Shown here: one piece after another, positions 6,241 to 14,560 of the stretch
How the letters are laid out: the number at the start of each line of letters is the position of its first letter
Numbering within the stretch: position 1 is the first letter of the stretch
NCBI GenBank assembly: GCA_004299845.1
Contig: CP036201.1
Coordinates: forward strand, 248,001 to 312,000
Direction of reading: 5' to 3'
Origin: Verrucomicrobia bacterium S94
Lineage (GTDB): Bacteria; Verrucomicrobiota; Kiritimatiellia; Kiritimatiellales; Pontiellaceae
DNA length: 64,000 nt
Position numbers and translations under genes: made by a program
The notes under the pieces: generated by a model
What the model was told of the DNA's origin: nothing
Database searches by the model: none
What the model saw: only the letters and a program-made list of their open reading frames with translations

Positions 6241-9200
6241 TGGGCAACGACCTCGGGCTGGGCTTGGTGGTATCCATGACGGATGCCTTTTCGCAAAACG
6301 CCCAGCGCATTGAAAATTCCATGGAAAGCCTCGACGGATCGGTCGCGGCGGCCAGCGAGCGCATGACCAAAAATCTGGATCGCATTCAAAAAGGTATGAT
6401 AATGACCGGAGCCGGTCTTGCGCTTCTGGCCGCCCCCGCCGCGTTGGCTGCATCAACTGCTGCTTCCCAGAAAGCATTGGGCGAGCTTTCCTCGTTGGGA
6501 GTGAAAGACCTTGGAGCCATCGAGACCGCCGCCGAATCATTCACGAACAAATGGGCCGGATCCAATAAGGCGGAATTCATTACCGCTACCTACGATGTAA
6601 AGTCGGCTCTCTCCAGCCTCAGCGATGAGGCAGTCGGCGTTTTTACCGACATGGCCGGTCTCACCGCCAAGGCCACCAAGGCGACTACGCAGGAGATGGT
6701 CGGCACCTTCACCTCTGCCTACGGTATCTTCAAACCCATCATGACTGACATGACCGATATGGAATGGGCCACTGCCTTTTCCGGTGCCATGGCGCAGACC
6801 GTTGCCTCGTTCAAAACCAATGGCGGCCAGATGGCCGATGCCATCAAGAACATTGGTGCGGTCGCGGCGGCGAGCAAAGTCCCGTTGCAGGAACAGTTGG
6901 CAGTGCTCGGCCAGCTTCAAACCACCATGCCCGGTTCCGAGGCCGGAACGCTTTATAAAGCATTCGTCATGAAAGCTGCAGAGGCCGGTGATGAGCTGGG
7001 GCTGTCTTTCACCGGTGCATCCGGTCAGCTCAAAGGCGTGGTGCCGATTTTGCAGGAAATCAAAAAGCAGTTCCCCGACTTGTCGCAGGCCGCCGCACAG
7101 GTGAAACTAAAGAAAGCGTTTGGCTCCGATGAGGCTGTTAAGTTTGTGCTGCAGATGTCGGCGGGCATGGATTCGCTTGAAGGCAATATTCAGGCGGTTG
7201 GCAATGCTATGAAAACCGGAACGGTTGTCACCGAAAAGATGGCCTCCGCGATGAATCAGGACATCGGAGCGCAGTTTGGTTTGATCCGGCAACAGCTGTC
7301 CAACCTGCTGGAAATATTGGGAGCAACGCTGCTTCCCATTGTCTCACCGATCATGAACGGCATCTCGCGCATCATTCTACATTTTCAGAAAATGGCTAAA
7401 TCAATGCCTGGAGTCACACGGGCCATACTCGCACTCTCCATGGCACTCGGTGCGGTGCTGGTCGTTGCTGGGCTGGTAACGTCGGCGGTCGGGCTGGTTG
7501 GACTCATGCTTCCGGCGGTGAAAGCGGGATTCCTCGCCATCAGTACCGCCGCCGCAGGAATGGGATCAACCATTGCCGCCAGCTTTTTTCCCGTTACCGC
7601 CGTGATCGCCGGAGTGGTGCTGGCGGTTTATCTGCTGAAAAAAGCGTGGCAGACCAACTTCGGAGGTATCCGCGATACGGTCTCCGGGGCATGGAACAAA
7701 ATCAAACTGGTGTTTACGGGCATCAGATCCTTAATGTCCTCCCTCAGCGGTGGCACGGGCCAAATGTCGGCGGAGCTGGCTGAAAAGCTGCGCTCGGTTG
7801 GATTGCTCGGGTTCGTGGTGACGGTATTCAAAGTGTTCTACCGGGTGCGCGAAGGTCTCGCCGGACTCTGGGGAGCATTTGCTCATGCCTTCAGCCGAAT
7901 CCGTTCGATCCTTGAGCCGGTTGCCAAGTCGCTGGGTTCGGCATTTGGCTCGCTCTTTAAGGCGATCTTTTCCGTCGGCGAAATTCTGGGTATCACCGCG
8001 AATGCTGCGGACGGATCAGGTTGGCGCAAATTCGGCGCGGTTATTGGTACCGTTGTCGGTGTGTTAATGCAGGGGCTGGCTTATGCACTTCGTATCGTCG
8101 CGTGGAATATCGGGATGATCGTCAAGGCGCTGACCATTGTCGTGCGGAGCGTCGTATGGGTTGGCAAAGTAATCGTCGGTTCACTGATTTACGCGATCAA
8201 ATTTATCGGCAAATTCCTGCTGCCCGTTCGCATGATCGGGCAGGCATTTGTGGCTGCCGGAAAGATTATCTATTCGGTCTGGCAGATTCTGACCGGTGAT
8301 GTCTCCCTGCTGGAAGGATTGAAGGCCATTGGTGGTGCGGTGTTTGGTTTTCTGGCGACACCGTTCCGTTGGGCCTTCGATGTGATTAAAGGTATCTGGA
8401 GCGGTATTGCCGGATTATTTCGGGGCATTGGACGATTTTTTAGCGCAATCGGATCCAGCATTCTGAGCACCTTTATGAACCTCCCGCTGGTCAGTACGAT
8501 TCGGAATCTCTTTGCAACCGTGAAGGCGTTCTTTTCCGGTGATCTAACCTTTTTCGAGGCGGGTAAAAAATTGCTCGTCACGCTCGGAAAAGGGATCTGG
8601 TCGACTGTTACCTATCCGTTCAATATGCTCAAAAACGCACTCGGCAAACTGCGAAAGCTTCTCCCATTTTCTGATGCCAAAGAAGGACCGCTTTCCACGT
8701 TGACTACGTCAGGAAAAGCATTACTCGAAACATTGGCTGGCGGCATGGCCGCCGCGCAGAACGCGCCCACCAGTATATTCAAAACCGCGACCCAAGGGAT
8801 TCTTGCATCGCTTTCCGGAGCGTGGAATGGGATACGGAATGTGGGTAAGGCTGCGATGATGCATCTAGCAGTTCCGATGAAAAACGGAAACTGGGGAGCA
8901 TTAGCCGAAGGTGCGGTTCAGGCCGGAAGCCGAATCAAGGCCGCACTGAGTAATGTCATGCCGAAGTTGCCCATTCCTGACTTTGTGCGAAATATGCTCC
9001 CGCGCCCGGCACAACCTGCGATGCCGTCGACAAAGAATATTCAACCAGCCATGCCAATGGTCGCAACGCAAACGCCATCAATCATTCCTGCGACGCTTTC
9101 GGCAGTGCTGATGCTGACTCCGGTGTTGGCTTCCGCGATTCCGGATACGATGACCACCACGCTCTCATCCTCGGCTATTCAGTTGCCATCGCCGGATCCA

Positions 9201-9566
9201 ATTGCCGTAGCCGCACAGGTAGACCCGCAGATCGGAGCCATTCCCTCCATCGAAACCCCGGGCGACAAACCGGCCACCGTGGGCAATGAAGTATTCCAGC
9301 CCATCCGTTTGCCGGAAGTCGAATCAAGGCAGCACAACCCCGAAAAGCTGGCCACCGTTCGGCAAAGCAGCAATACCCCACAAGCACAGGAAGGGAGCCG
9401 CCCGGATGTCGCGCAACTGCTCGAAGCTCTGCTGGGTAAAATCGATGCGCTGGCTGAACGCCCGATTGACGTATCGGTCGCCACCCATATCGATGGCCGT
9501 CAGGTCGCCGAGGCGGTTTACAAGAACCAGCGAGAACAGAAAATCAGAAATTATGGAACGTTGTGA
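6237..9566 (+). CDS. Phage tail tape measure protein
   Basis: This 1109-residue protein sets tail length. Residues from about 60 to 400 look like a TP901-type tape measure core (helical, GSEAGTLYKAFVMKAAEAG). They are followed by several hydrophobic, glycine-rich segments between about 390 and 690 and an Ala/Pro/Thr-rich linker near 910-1060. The end, THIDGRQVAEAVYKNQ, is a common tape-measure ending. Its ATG overlaps the frameshifted chaperone stop, as expected. At about 1.5 angstrom per residue the tail would be about 160-170 nm. Confidence 0.92.
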   Translation: MMGNDLGLGLVVSMTDAFSQNAQRIENSMESLDGSVAAASERMTKNLDRIQKGMIMTGAGLALLAAPAALAASTAASQKALGELSSLGVKDLGAIETAAESFTNKWAGSNKAEFITATYDVKSALSSLSDEAVGVFTDMAGLTAKATKATTQEMVGTFTSAYGIFKPIMTDMTDMEWATAFSGAMAQTVASFKTNGGQMADAIKNIGAVAAASKVPLQEQLAVLGQLQTTMPGSEAGTLYKAFVMKAAEAGDELGLSFTGASGQLKGVVPILQEIKKQFPDLSQAAAQVKLKKAFGSDEAVKFVLQMSAGMDSLEGNIQAVGNAMKTGTVVTEKMASAMNQDIGAQFGLIRQQLSNLLEILGATLLPIVSPIMNGISRIILHFQKMAKSMPGVTRAILALSMALGAVLVVAGLVTSAVGLVGLMLPAVKAGFLAISTAAAGMGSTIAASFFPVTAVIAGVVLAVYLLKKAWQTNFGGIRDTVSGAWNKIKLVFTGIRSLMSSLSGGTGQMSAELAEKLRSVGLLGFVVTVFKVFYRVREGLAGLWGAFAHAFSRIRSILEPVAKSLGSAFGSLFKAIFSVGEILGITANAADGSGWRKFGAVIGTVVGVLMQGLAYALRIVAWNIGMIVKALTIVVRSVVWVGKVIVGSLIYAIKFIGKFLLPVRMIGQAFVAAGKIIYSVWQILTGDVSLLEGLKAIGGAVFGFLATPFRWAFDVIKGIWSGIAGLFRGIGRFFSAIGSSILSTFMNLPLVSTIRNLFATVKAFFSGDLTFFEAGKKLLVTLGKGIWSTVTYPFNMLKNALGKLRKLLPFSDAKEGPLSTLTTSGKALLETLAGGMAAAQNAPTSIFKTATQGILASLSGAWNGIRNVGKAAMMHLAVPMKNGNWGALAEGAVQAGSRIKAALSNVMPKLPIPDFVRNMLPRPAQPAMPSTKNIQPAMPMVATQTPSIIPATLSAVLMLTPVLASAIPDTMTTTLSSSAIQLPSPDPIAVAAQVDPQIGAIPSIETPGDKPATVGNEVFQPIRLPEVESRQHNPEKLATVRQSSNTPQAQEGSRPDVAQLLEALLGKIDALAERPIDVSVATHIDGRQVAEAVYKNQREQKIRNYGTL

Positions 9567-9574
9567 GGTGATGT

Positions 9575-10045
9575 GTGAGTTGGGATAAACAACCGATCAA
9601 GGGCTATCTGGTCGATGCCGACACGGGTGAGCGACTGGAGTTTCAGTATAACCCGAATAATATCAGCGACGAAAAGTCGACCAGCTATGCCGCTGTCAAA
9701 ATTCCGGGCATGAGCCATCCACGCTATCAGTATGTCGCCGGAGAGCCGCGTCGGATCGTTTTCAAGATCGAGCTATTCAAAGATTCGGTAAAGCAGAAGG
9801 TCGACTGGCTTCGCTCCCTGCAATATCCGGAGCACGCCGGAAGCATGCTTAAAAATGCCCCGCACCGTGTGATTCTCATTTTCGGCGATCTTTATCCCGG
9901 CGTGACCTGTATCGTTCGATCCGTAAAGGCCCGCTATTTCGGGTTATTCGATCAGACCAATCTTGCTCCGCAACGGGCCGAGGTGGATATCACGCTTGAA
10001 GAATACGTTGATCAATCCGTCAACGGATCGGAGGTGCGCTCATGA
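9575..10045 (+). CDS. Contractile tail tube-initiator / hub-adjacent protein (CIS tube N-domain type)
   Basis: This 156-residue protein starts with GTG. It opens with beta strands and FQYNPNNISDEKSTSY, the conserved beginning of the contractile-injection-system tube/LysM-linked family. It continues with HRVILIFGDLYPGVTCIVRSV and EVDITLEEYVD. In related systems this protein sits between hub and tube and is paired with a LysM or gpX domain, which here is the next gene, overlapping by four bases. The peptidoglycan-binding module is therefore separate rather than fused. Confidence 0.75.
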   Translation: MSWDKQPIKGYLVDADTGERLEFQYNPNNISDEKSTSYAAVKIPGMSHPRYQYVAGEPRRIVFKIELFKDSVKQKVDWLRSLQYPEHAGSMLKNAPHRVILIFGDLYPGVTCIVRSVKARYFGLFDQTNLAPQRAEVDITLEEYVDQSVNGSEVRS

Positions 10046-10332
10046 TTCGCAAAGATTCCCGTTACGCCCAATCGATTCTCTATAAAAGCAGTGACGGCGA
10101 TTCGCTCGGAATGCGTCGACGAATCGATACCACGCCCCGTTTCGACGACTGTTTTCATACCGTCATTGATGGTGATCGGATCGACCTTCTGGCCCACCGA
10201 TACCTCGGCAATGCCAAGCTCTGGTGGATCATCTGCGATTACAACGATCTGTTTTTCCCGCTGGAGTTGGCGCTCGGGCAGGTTCTCCGTTGCCCCTCGA
10301 AAGATCACGTCAATATGCATATTCTGGACTGA
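10042..10332 (+). CDS. Tail protein X / gp53-like LysM-type baseplate protein
   Basis: This 96-residue protein contains DRIDLLAHRYLGNAKLWWII, the hallmark of phage tail protein X and gp53-like small baseplate proteins with a LysM-like fold. It overlaps the previous gene. A leftward unrelated gene ends five bases after its stop, so this marks the end of the first tail transcription block. Confidence 0.85.
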   Translation: MIRKDSRYAQSILYKSSDGDSLGMRRRIDTTPRFDDCFHTVIDGDRIDLLAHRYLGNAKLWWIICDYNDLFFPLELALGQVLRCPSKDHVNMHILD

Positions 10333-10336
10333 GCAC

Positions 10337-10759
10337 TTAATGGAGCGCTTCTCCCGCTCGCATATCAGCAGGAGACAACCGCTTCTTTTGATCGAACCGT
10401 CGTTTGTATTCCTCAACATCCCAGAGCCACGCTTCTTCAATCTCGTATTGGGTGTTGTAAAGAACCCAGATCAGGTAATCCCATTCGTAGTTGCTGGCTT
10501 TGCCTACCAATGTCACCTTTGATCCCGGTTTGCCACTGGGACGATTCGCTTTCACCTGATATCTCTTCCCGTCATGCACAAAATCACTTCCTCTAGAAAC
10601 AGCGGTTTTGTCCTGCATATAAGCGGAATAATCTGCATCTGAGCATCCAACCAGCATCGCCGCATCATATTCAGACACGGTTGAAGTGATTGCTGGCGCG
10701 ACCCCGTAGCGTTTTTGCCATTCCAAAGCAGTTGCAACTAATTGTTCGCGAAGTTCCAT
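10337..10759 (-). CDS. Leftward accessory protein, possibly nuclease-like
   Basis: This 140-residue protein on the opposite strand interrupts the tail operon. I chose the ATG at 10759 because GGAG lies eight bases upstream; the frame is open further upstream without such a site. The centre reads DFVHDGKRYQVKANRPSGKPG, which could be the D...(E/Q)xK strand of a PD-(D/E)xK nuclease fold. It is followed by WDYLIWVLYN and EEAWLWDVEEYK. Similar short proteins occur as phage or plasmid cargo. No family is named with certainty. It ends convergent with the gpX gene, and the next tail block starts behind it with its own promoter-like element. Confidence 0.6.
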   Translation of the reverse strand: MELREQLVATALEWQKRYGVAPAITSTVSEYDAAMLVGCSDADYSAYMQDKTAVSRGSDFVHDGKRYQVKANRPSGKPGSKVTLVGKASNYEWDYLIWVLYNTQYEIEEAWLWDVEEYKRRFDQKKRLSPADMRAGEALH

Positions 10760-10842
10760 CCCTACATCTCCGTTTGTTGAAAGCAAAGCGGAGCTTATGA
10801 AATAACGCATTTCTTTTCAATGTTCACCAGCCCGAGATTGTA

Positions 10843-10875
10843 TTCAGACACATCTCTTCCGTTTCCGGTAAGTAA
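10843..10875 (+). promoter_or_regulatory. Recurrent phage promoter-like element, copy B
   Basis: Second copy of the element: TTCAGACACAT at the left and the invariant CGTTTCCGGTAAGTAA at 10860-10875. CAGACA (10845-10850) and TAAGTA (10869-10874) are again 18 bases apart. It lies 23 bases before the hub gene ATG and immediately behind the leftward accessory gene. Confidence 0.6.
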
Positions 10876-10898
10876 GCAGAGAACGACCGGAGACGTGC

Positions 10899-12164
10899 AT
10901 GGAACTCGATACTTTTAAACCAACCTATTTGATTCAGATTGAAGGGCAATCGCTCTCCAAAGACATCACGCAGGAAATCACCTCGTTTGTTTTTACCGAC
11001 AACGAGGAGGAGCTGGATGTGCTGGAGTTGTCGATCAGCAACCGCAACCTGCAGTTTGTCGATGACCCGCTCTTTCAGGAAGGAAACGAGATCATTGCCC
11101 GTTTCGGTTATGTCGGGAACCTGTCTCCCCGCAAAAAGGCGGTCATCAAAGATATCGACTACGATTTCCCCGAAGGCGGTGCGCCCACCATTCGCATAAA
11201 AGCCTATGACAAAGGGTTCAAACTCGCAGGGAAAGAAAATCAAAAGGTCTGGCAAAAACCAGCTCCAGGCATTCTCTACTCCGAAATTGCCGAACAGATC
11301 GCCGCCGCGAACGCACTCAGCCCCGTCGTTACACCGACCGTTGGATATCACTTGCGTGTCATACAGAGCAATCAATCCGACGCCATTTTCCTGAAGGAGC
11401 TGGCGAGTAAAGCCCGCGATCAGAACGGTCAGGGAATTACGGGATACAGCTTTTTTGTGCAGGATGATGAATTGCACTTCCACCCCCGGGAGCTGGATAA
11501 AACTCCGTCTCTGACTCTGGAATACTTCACGGATCAAAAAGGCGTCCTGCGCTCATTTCGTCCGGAGACGCAGTCGCAGGGAGCCAAGGGCGCGGGCGTC
11601 GAAATAAAAACAGTCGGCGTGGATCCCCGCAAAAAAGAAGCGGTGGAGCATAAAGCCAACAATGAAACCACTCCTGAGCGAACATCGCTGGGCAAGCAGA
11701 CCTATCTGGTGGACGGCAATACGGGCGAAGGCCGATTCAAAGAGCAGGAGACCGGTGCTGTTGTGCCGAGTTTTGAGCGTTCCGAGGGCTTTCATGAAGA
11801 ACCGGCGCAGGAACCCGCACAGGACGTGGCCGAGGGGAAATTCAGGGAAGCCGAACTTAAGCAGGTGGAAGCGACTGCCGTGACCATCGGCATTCCCCGC
11901 TTACGGGCGAAAAATAACGTGGAGGTTAAGGGCGTAGGTCGGAAGTTTTCTGGTGTGTATTACTGCAACTCCGTCCGCCACAGCTTTGGTTCATCCGGCT
12001 ACTCCTGCGAACTCAAACTCAAGAAAAATGCTCTGGGTAAAGGGGCTGGCGATAAGTCGGTGCTGACCACGGGCAAAACCAACGATCAAGAAGGTTCCGC
12101 AACCCCACAACCCGATGCCCCGGCGATGGTCACGGTCAACGCGGATTCTGGCGCAATCACATAG
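10899..12164 (+). CDS. Baseplate hub protein (gpD / gp27-like)
   Basis: This 421-residue protein of the phage late-control D family forms the hub that joins tube to spike. The N-terminal half has the gpD order: LSISNRNLQFVDDPLFQEGNE, then an AYDKGFKLAG strand, and FLKELASKARDQNGQGITGYSFFVQDDELHF near residues 160-195. The C-terminal part has a long acidic/polar linker, then RLRAKNNVEVKGVGRKFSGVYY, the last hub domain. It starts the second tail transcription block. Confidence 0.85.
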   Translation: MELDTFKPTYLIQIEGQSLSKDITQEITSFVFTDNEEELDVLELSISNRNLQFVDDPLFQEGNEIIARFGYVGNLSPRKKAVIKDIDYDFPEGGAPTIRIKAYDKGFKLAGKENQKVWQKPAPGILYSEIAEQIAAANALSPVVTPTVGYHLRVIQSNQSDAIFLKELASKARDQNGQGITGYSFFVQDDELHFHPRELDKTPSLTLEYFTDQKGVLRSFRPETQSQGAKGAGVEIKTVGVDPRKKEAVEHKANNETTPERTSLGKQTYLVDGNTGEGRFKEQETGAVVPSFERSEGFHEEPAQEPAQDVAEGKFREAELKQVEATAVTIGIPRLRAKNNVEVKGVGRKFSGVYYCNSVRHSFGSSGYSCELKLKKNALGKGAGDKSVLTTGKTNDQEGSATPQPDAPAMVTVNADSGAIT

Positions 12165-12175
12165 GAGTATATGAC

Positions 12176-12586
12176 ATGGAGAATGTTCAACAAATTATAA
12201 CGACTGGCTCTCTTATTGGGTTTAATGATTCGCTGCAGGTGGAACTGTTGCCCGGTGGGCGGTGCGTCCGTCTAACGAATAACTTTAAGGTGACGTTGGC
12301 CGTTGGGCGAATGATCACAGTTCCCGCCGGATTCGAGACCGACTTTGCATCGGTTCCCCGCCTGTTCTGGCGAATCATTCCGCCATGGGGGCGCTATTCT
12401 GCTGCGGCGGTGGTACATGACTACCTTTATGCAACCGCATCGATCACCCGTTATGAGGCCGACCGTATATTCCTGGACTTGATGAAGCGGCTCGGGGTGC
12501 CGCTCTGGAAACGCCGTCTGATGTACCGAGCAGTTCGCCTCGGTGGCTGGGCTTCTTGGAAAAGGTTCCGGAGTCAAAACCGATGA
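12176..12586 (+). CDS. DUF1353-family phage protein
   Basis: This 136-residue protein has the DUF1353 signature: FETDFASVPRLFW, then YSAAAVVHDYLYA and EADRIFLDLMKRLGV. The conserved Asp, His and Asp could form an active or metal site, and the family occurs widely in tailed phages with no proven role. Its stop overlaps the ATG of the spike gene, so it is translationally coupled to the baseplate proteins. A role in cell-wall passage is possible but only inferred. Confidence 0.75.
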   Translation: MENVQQIITTGSLIGFNDSLQVELLPGGRCVRLTNNFKVTLAVGRMITVPAGFETDFASVPRLFWRIIPPWGRYSAAAVVHDYLYATASITRYEADRIFLDLMKRLGVPLWKRRLMYRAVRLGGWASWKRFRSQNR

Positions 12587-13602
12587 CTGCAACCAAGCCG
12601 TATTACGGCAAATATCGCGCGTTCGTGCGCGATAACCATGATCCTGAACGGTTGGGACGGGTACGGCTCGAAATCCCCGCTGTGTTGGGCACTGGCCGCG
12701 ACAATTGGTCAGACTGGGCCGCTCCCTGTTTCCCGTATGGTGGGAACGACGATTGCGGCATGTTCCTCGTACCGGAAGAAGGTGCGTCGGTCTGGGCAGA
12801 GTTTGAAGGCGGCATCGTTCAATACCCAATTTGGAGTGGTGTATGGCTGGCGGGAAGCAATCCCGGCGAGCAACCGGAGGAATCCAAGCGCACCTGCAGC
12901 AGTGCATTCTGTAAAGATTGCGAGGACCAGCAGGAACACCAAGCGCATCCGCACGATCACCTCGAACATAAAAAATATCATAACCATCCGGAATATTACT
13001 GTCCGCGCTTCCGGGTGCTTCTGAAAACGGAGACCGGCCACACCATTCTCGCCGATGACCGTGATGGTGATGAATTGATGCGCCTGATTGATCGCGCCGG
13101 TCAAATCCTCACGATGGAGGCCAAAGTAAAGTCGGAGATGCAGCAAGGCAATGCCCTCAAGCGCGGAACTAAAGATGCTGAACGCGGCGACCAGCTCGAC
13201 ATTTCATCCCAGATTGTCGATGCAAAGGCGCGAATTCAACTGACCGATCTCTGTCGCCAGAAGATAGTTTTAGAAGCGTGGCAGGATGAGGAAAAGGTCC
13301 ACATTCTTTCCTGCGACAAAGGCCGCTCCCGCTGGCAAAAGATTCTGATCGATACCACCAAGGGGCGCGAAAAGGTCCACATCTGGGGGCTTAACGGTAC
13401 TCAGGAAATCCTGATCGACTCCACTGCGGGCCGGGAAATGATCCGTCTGAGTGATAAAGCAAAACAAACCGTCACGCTCAACGCCGCCTCGGGCACGGAG
13501 AGCATCAGCGCAACCGACAAAGCGGGCAGCCTCATTTTTATGGATGGAGTCGGCGGCAACATCATCATCCAATCCACCAGCCAAGTTTTGATTAACCCAT
13601 AA
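12583..13602 (+). CDS. Baseplate spike protein (gpV / gp5-VgrG-like)
   Basis: This 339-residue central spike has an N-terminal OB-fold region: YRAFVRDNHDPERLGRVRLEIP, WAAPCFPYGG, and VWAEFEGGIVQYPIWSGVW. A Cys/His-rich insert near residues 105-140 (CKDC, then HPHDHLEHKKYHNH) could bind a metal. From about 175 onward the protein is a repetitive beta helix (QKILIDTTKGREKVHIW, EILIDSTAGREMIRL) ending in IIIQSTSQVLINP. I chose the ATG at 12583, which overlaps the preceding stop and has GGAG upstream, over the TTG at 12556. It should carry the PAAR tip encoded two genes later. Confidence 0.85.
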   Translation: MTATKPYYGKYRAFVRDNHDPERLGRVRLEIPAVLGTGRDNWSDWAAPCFPYGGNDDCGMFLVPEEGASVWAEFEGGIVQYPIWSGVWLAGSNPGEQPEESKRTCSSAFCKDCEDQQEHQAHPHDHLEHKKYHNHPEYYCPRFRVLLKTETGHTILADDRDGDELMRLIDRAGQILTMEAKVKSEMQQGNALKRGTKDAERGDQLDISSQIVDAKARIQLTDLCRQKIVLEAWQDEEKVHILSCDKGRSRWQKILIDTTKGREKVHIWGLNGTQEILIDSTAGREMIRLSDKAKQTVTLNAASGTESISATDKAGSLIFMDGVGGNIIIQSTSQVLINP

Positions 13603-13613
13603 GGAGTGTTTAA

Positions 13614-13982
13614 ATGAACGAAACTAAACCAAGCGGACTAAGCGCGTCAGAAGAACTACTGGCCCGCACTTTTGAAACATGGCGAACGGAATTTCGCGGT
13701 ATTCTCGAAACCCATCGTCAGGAAATTCAGGATCGTCTCGAAAAGATCGAACGCGAAATCGAGAAGAAATCCGATAAGGAAAATGTGGATGTACTGGTGC
13801 GCGGTATTCATTCGGACCTGCATCGCCATGCAGAAGAGATCGACCGTCTGCACAGCCGTATCAGCACAAAAGTGGGTGTGGATACCATGTGGAAAGTGCT
13901 CGGTCTCGCATTGGGGATCGGTACCGCTGTCGGCGGGCTGATTGGTTATCTCATCAATCTAATAATGAAGTTGAAATCATGA
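13614..13982 (+). CDS. Coiled-coil plus single membrane-helix protein, holin/XhlA-like
   Basis: This 122-residue protein has residues 15-85 forming a charged coiled coil and one hydrophobic helix at about 93-118, followed by a short basic tail. This layout resembles hemolysin XhlA-type phage membrane proteins. No endolysin is adjacent, so a lysis role is uncertain; it could instead help inject or anchor the baseplate. Its last four bases overlap the PAAR start. Confidence 0.5.
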   Translation: MNETKPSGLSASEELLARTFETWRTEFRGILETHRQEIQDRLEKIEREIEKKSDKENVDVLVRGIHSDLHRHAEEIDRLHSRISTKVGVDTMWKVLGLALGIGTAVGGLIGYLINLIMKLKS

Positions 13983-14245
13983 GCGCACCGCAGGCACGTC
14001 TAGGAGACAGCAGTAGTCACGGCGGTGTTATCATTTCAGCCGCCGTTCGCACCATGGTGAACGGCATCCCTGTTGCCCGCATGGGCGATCTACACGTTTG
14101 CCCAATTCCCGGTCACGGAGTTACGCCCATCGTAACCGGCAGCACAACTACGCTGACCGAAGGCAAACCCAATGCTCGACTCGGCGATCAATGTGGCTGT
14201 GGAGCTGTAATTGTCGCGGGTAGCCCAGACGATTTGCTTAGTTAA
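13979..14245 (+). CDS. PAAR-domain spike tip protein
   Basis: This 88-residue PAAR protein has QARLGDSSSHGG, MVNGIPVARMGDLHVCP and KPNARLGDQCGCGAVIVAGS. The HGG, H, C and C positions can hold the single metal ion that sharpens the spike. PAAR proteins cap the gp5/VgrG trimer and pierce the target membrane. The ATG at 13979 overlaps the preceding stop; an in-frame upstream extension to 13889 is only shadow. Confidence 0.92.
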   Translation: MSAPQARLGDSSSHGGVIISAAVRTMVNGIPVARMGDLHVCPIPGHGVTPIVTGSTTTLTEGKPNARLGDQCGCGAVIVAGSPDDLLS

Positions 14246-14263
14246 CATCAGGAGTCAGCAACC

Positions 14264-14560
14264 ATGAATCAACCGCCATCCATTGTTTACTGGGATGTTT
14301 TCCCGAAACTGATCCGTGTTTCCACATCCGATCTGCCTCAGTCCATTCCGCTTTCGTTACGGGGCGATGTGGAGGCGCCTCTGTTTTTTTCATCCAACCC
14401 CTTGATTGCCGATGTGGATGAATCCGGCGTTGTGATCTGTGGTATGCAGCCCGGTGCGGCGGTTCTGACGATCTGCCGCTCTGAGGAACTGGATAGCATC
14501 CGTTATGTGCAGGTGGAGGTCTACGGCGCACCGATCAGCAGTGGAGCGTTGCCAACATGA
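14264..14560 (+). CDS. Short BIG2-like Ig-domain protein
   Basis: This 98-residue single-domain protein has the pattern of bacterial Ig-like domain 2: SSNPLIADVDESGVVICGMQPGAAVLTI. It is an obvious paralogue of the N-terminus of the next gene, sharing YWD(V/I)FP, IPLS(L/M)RG and RY(V/L)QVEV. Its stop overlaps the ATG of that gene. It lies behind the spike tip, so it may be a baseplate decoration or carbohydrate-binding adaptor. Confidence 0.7.
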   Translation: MNQPPSIVYWDVFPKLIRVSTSDLPQSIPLSLRGDVEAPLFFSSNPLIADVDESGVVICGMQPGAAVLTICRSEELDSIRYVQVEVYGAPISSGALPT

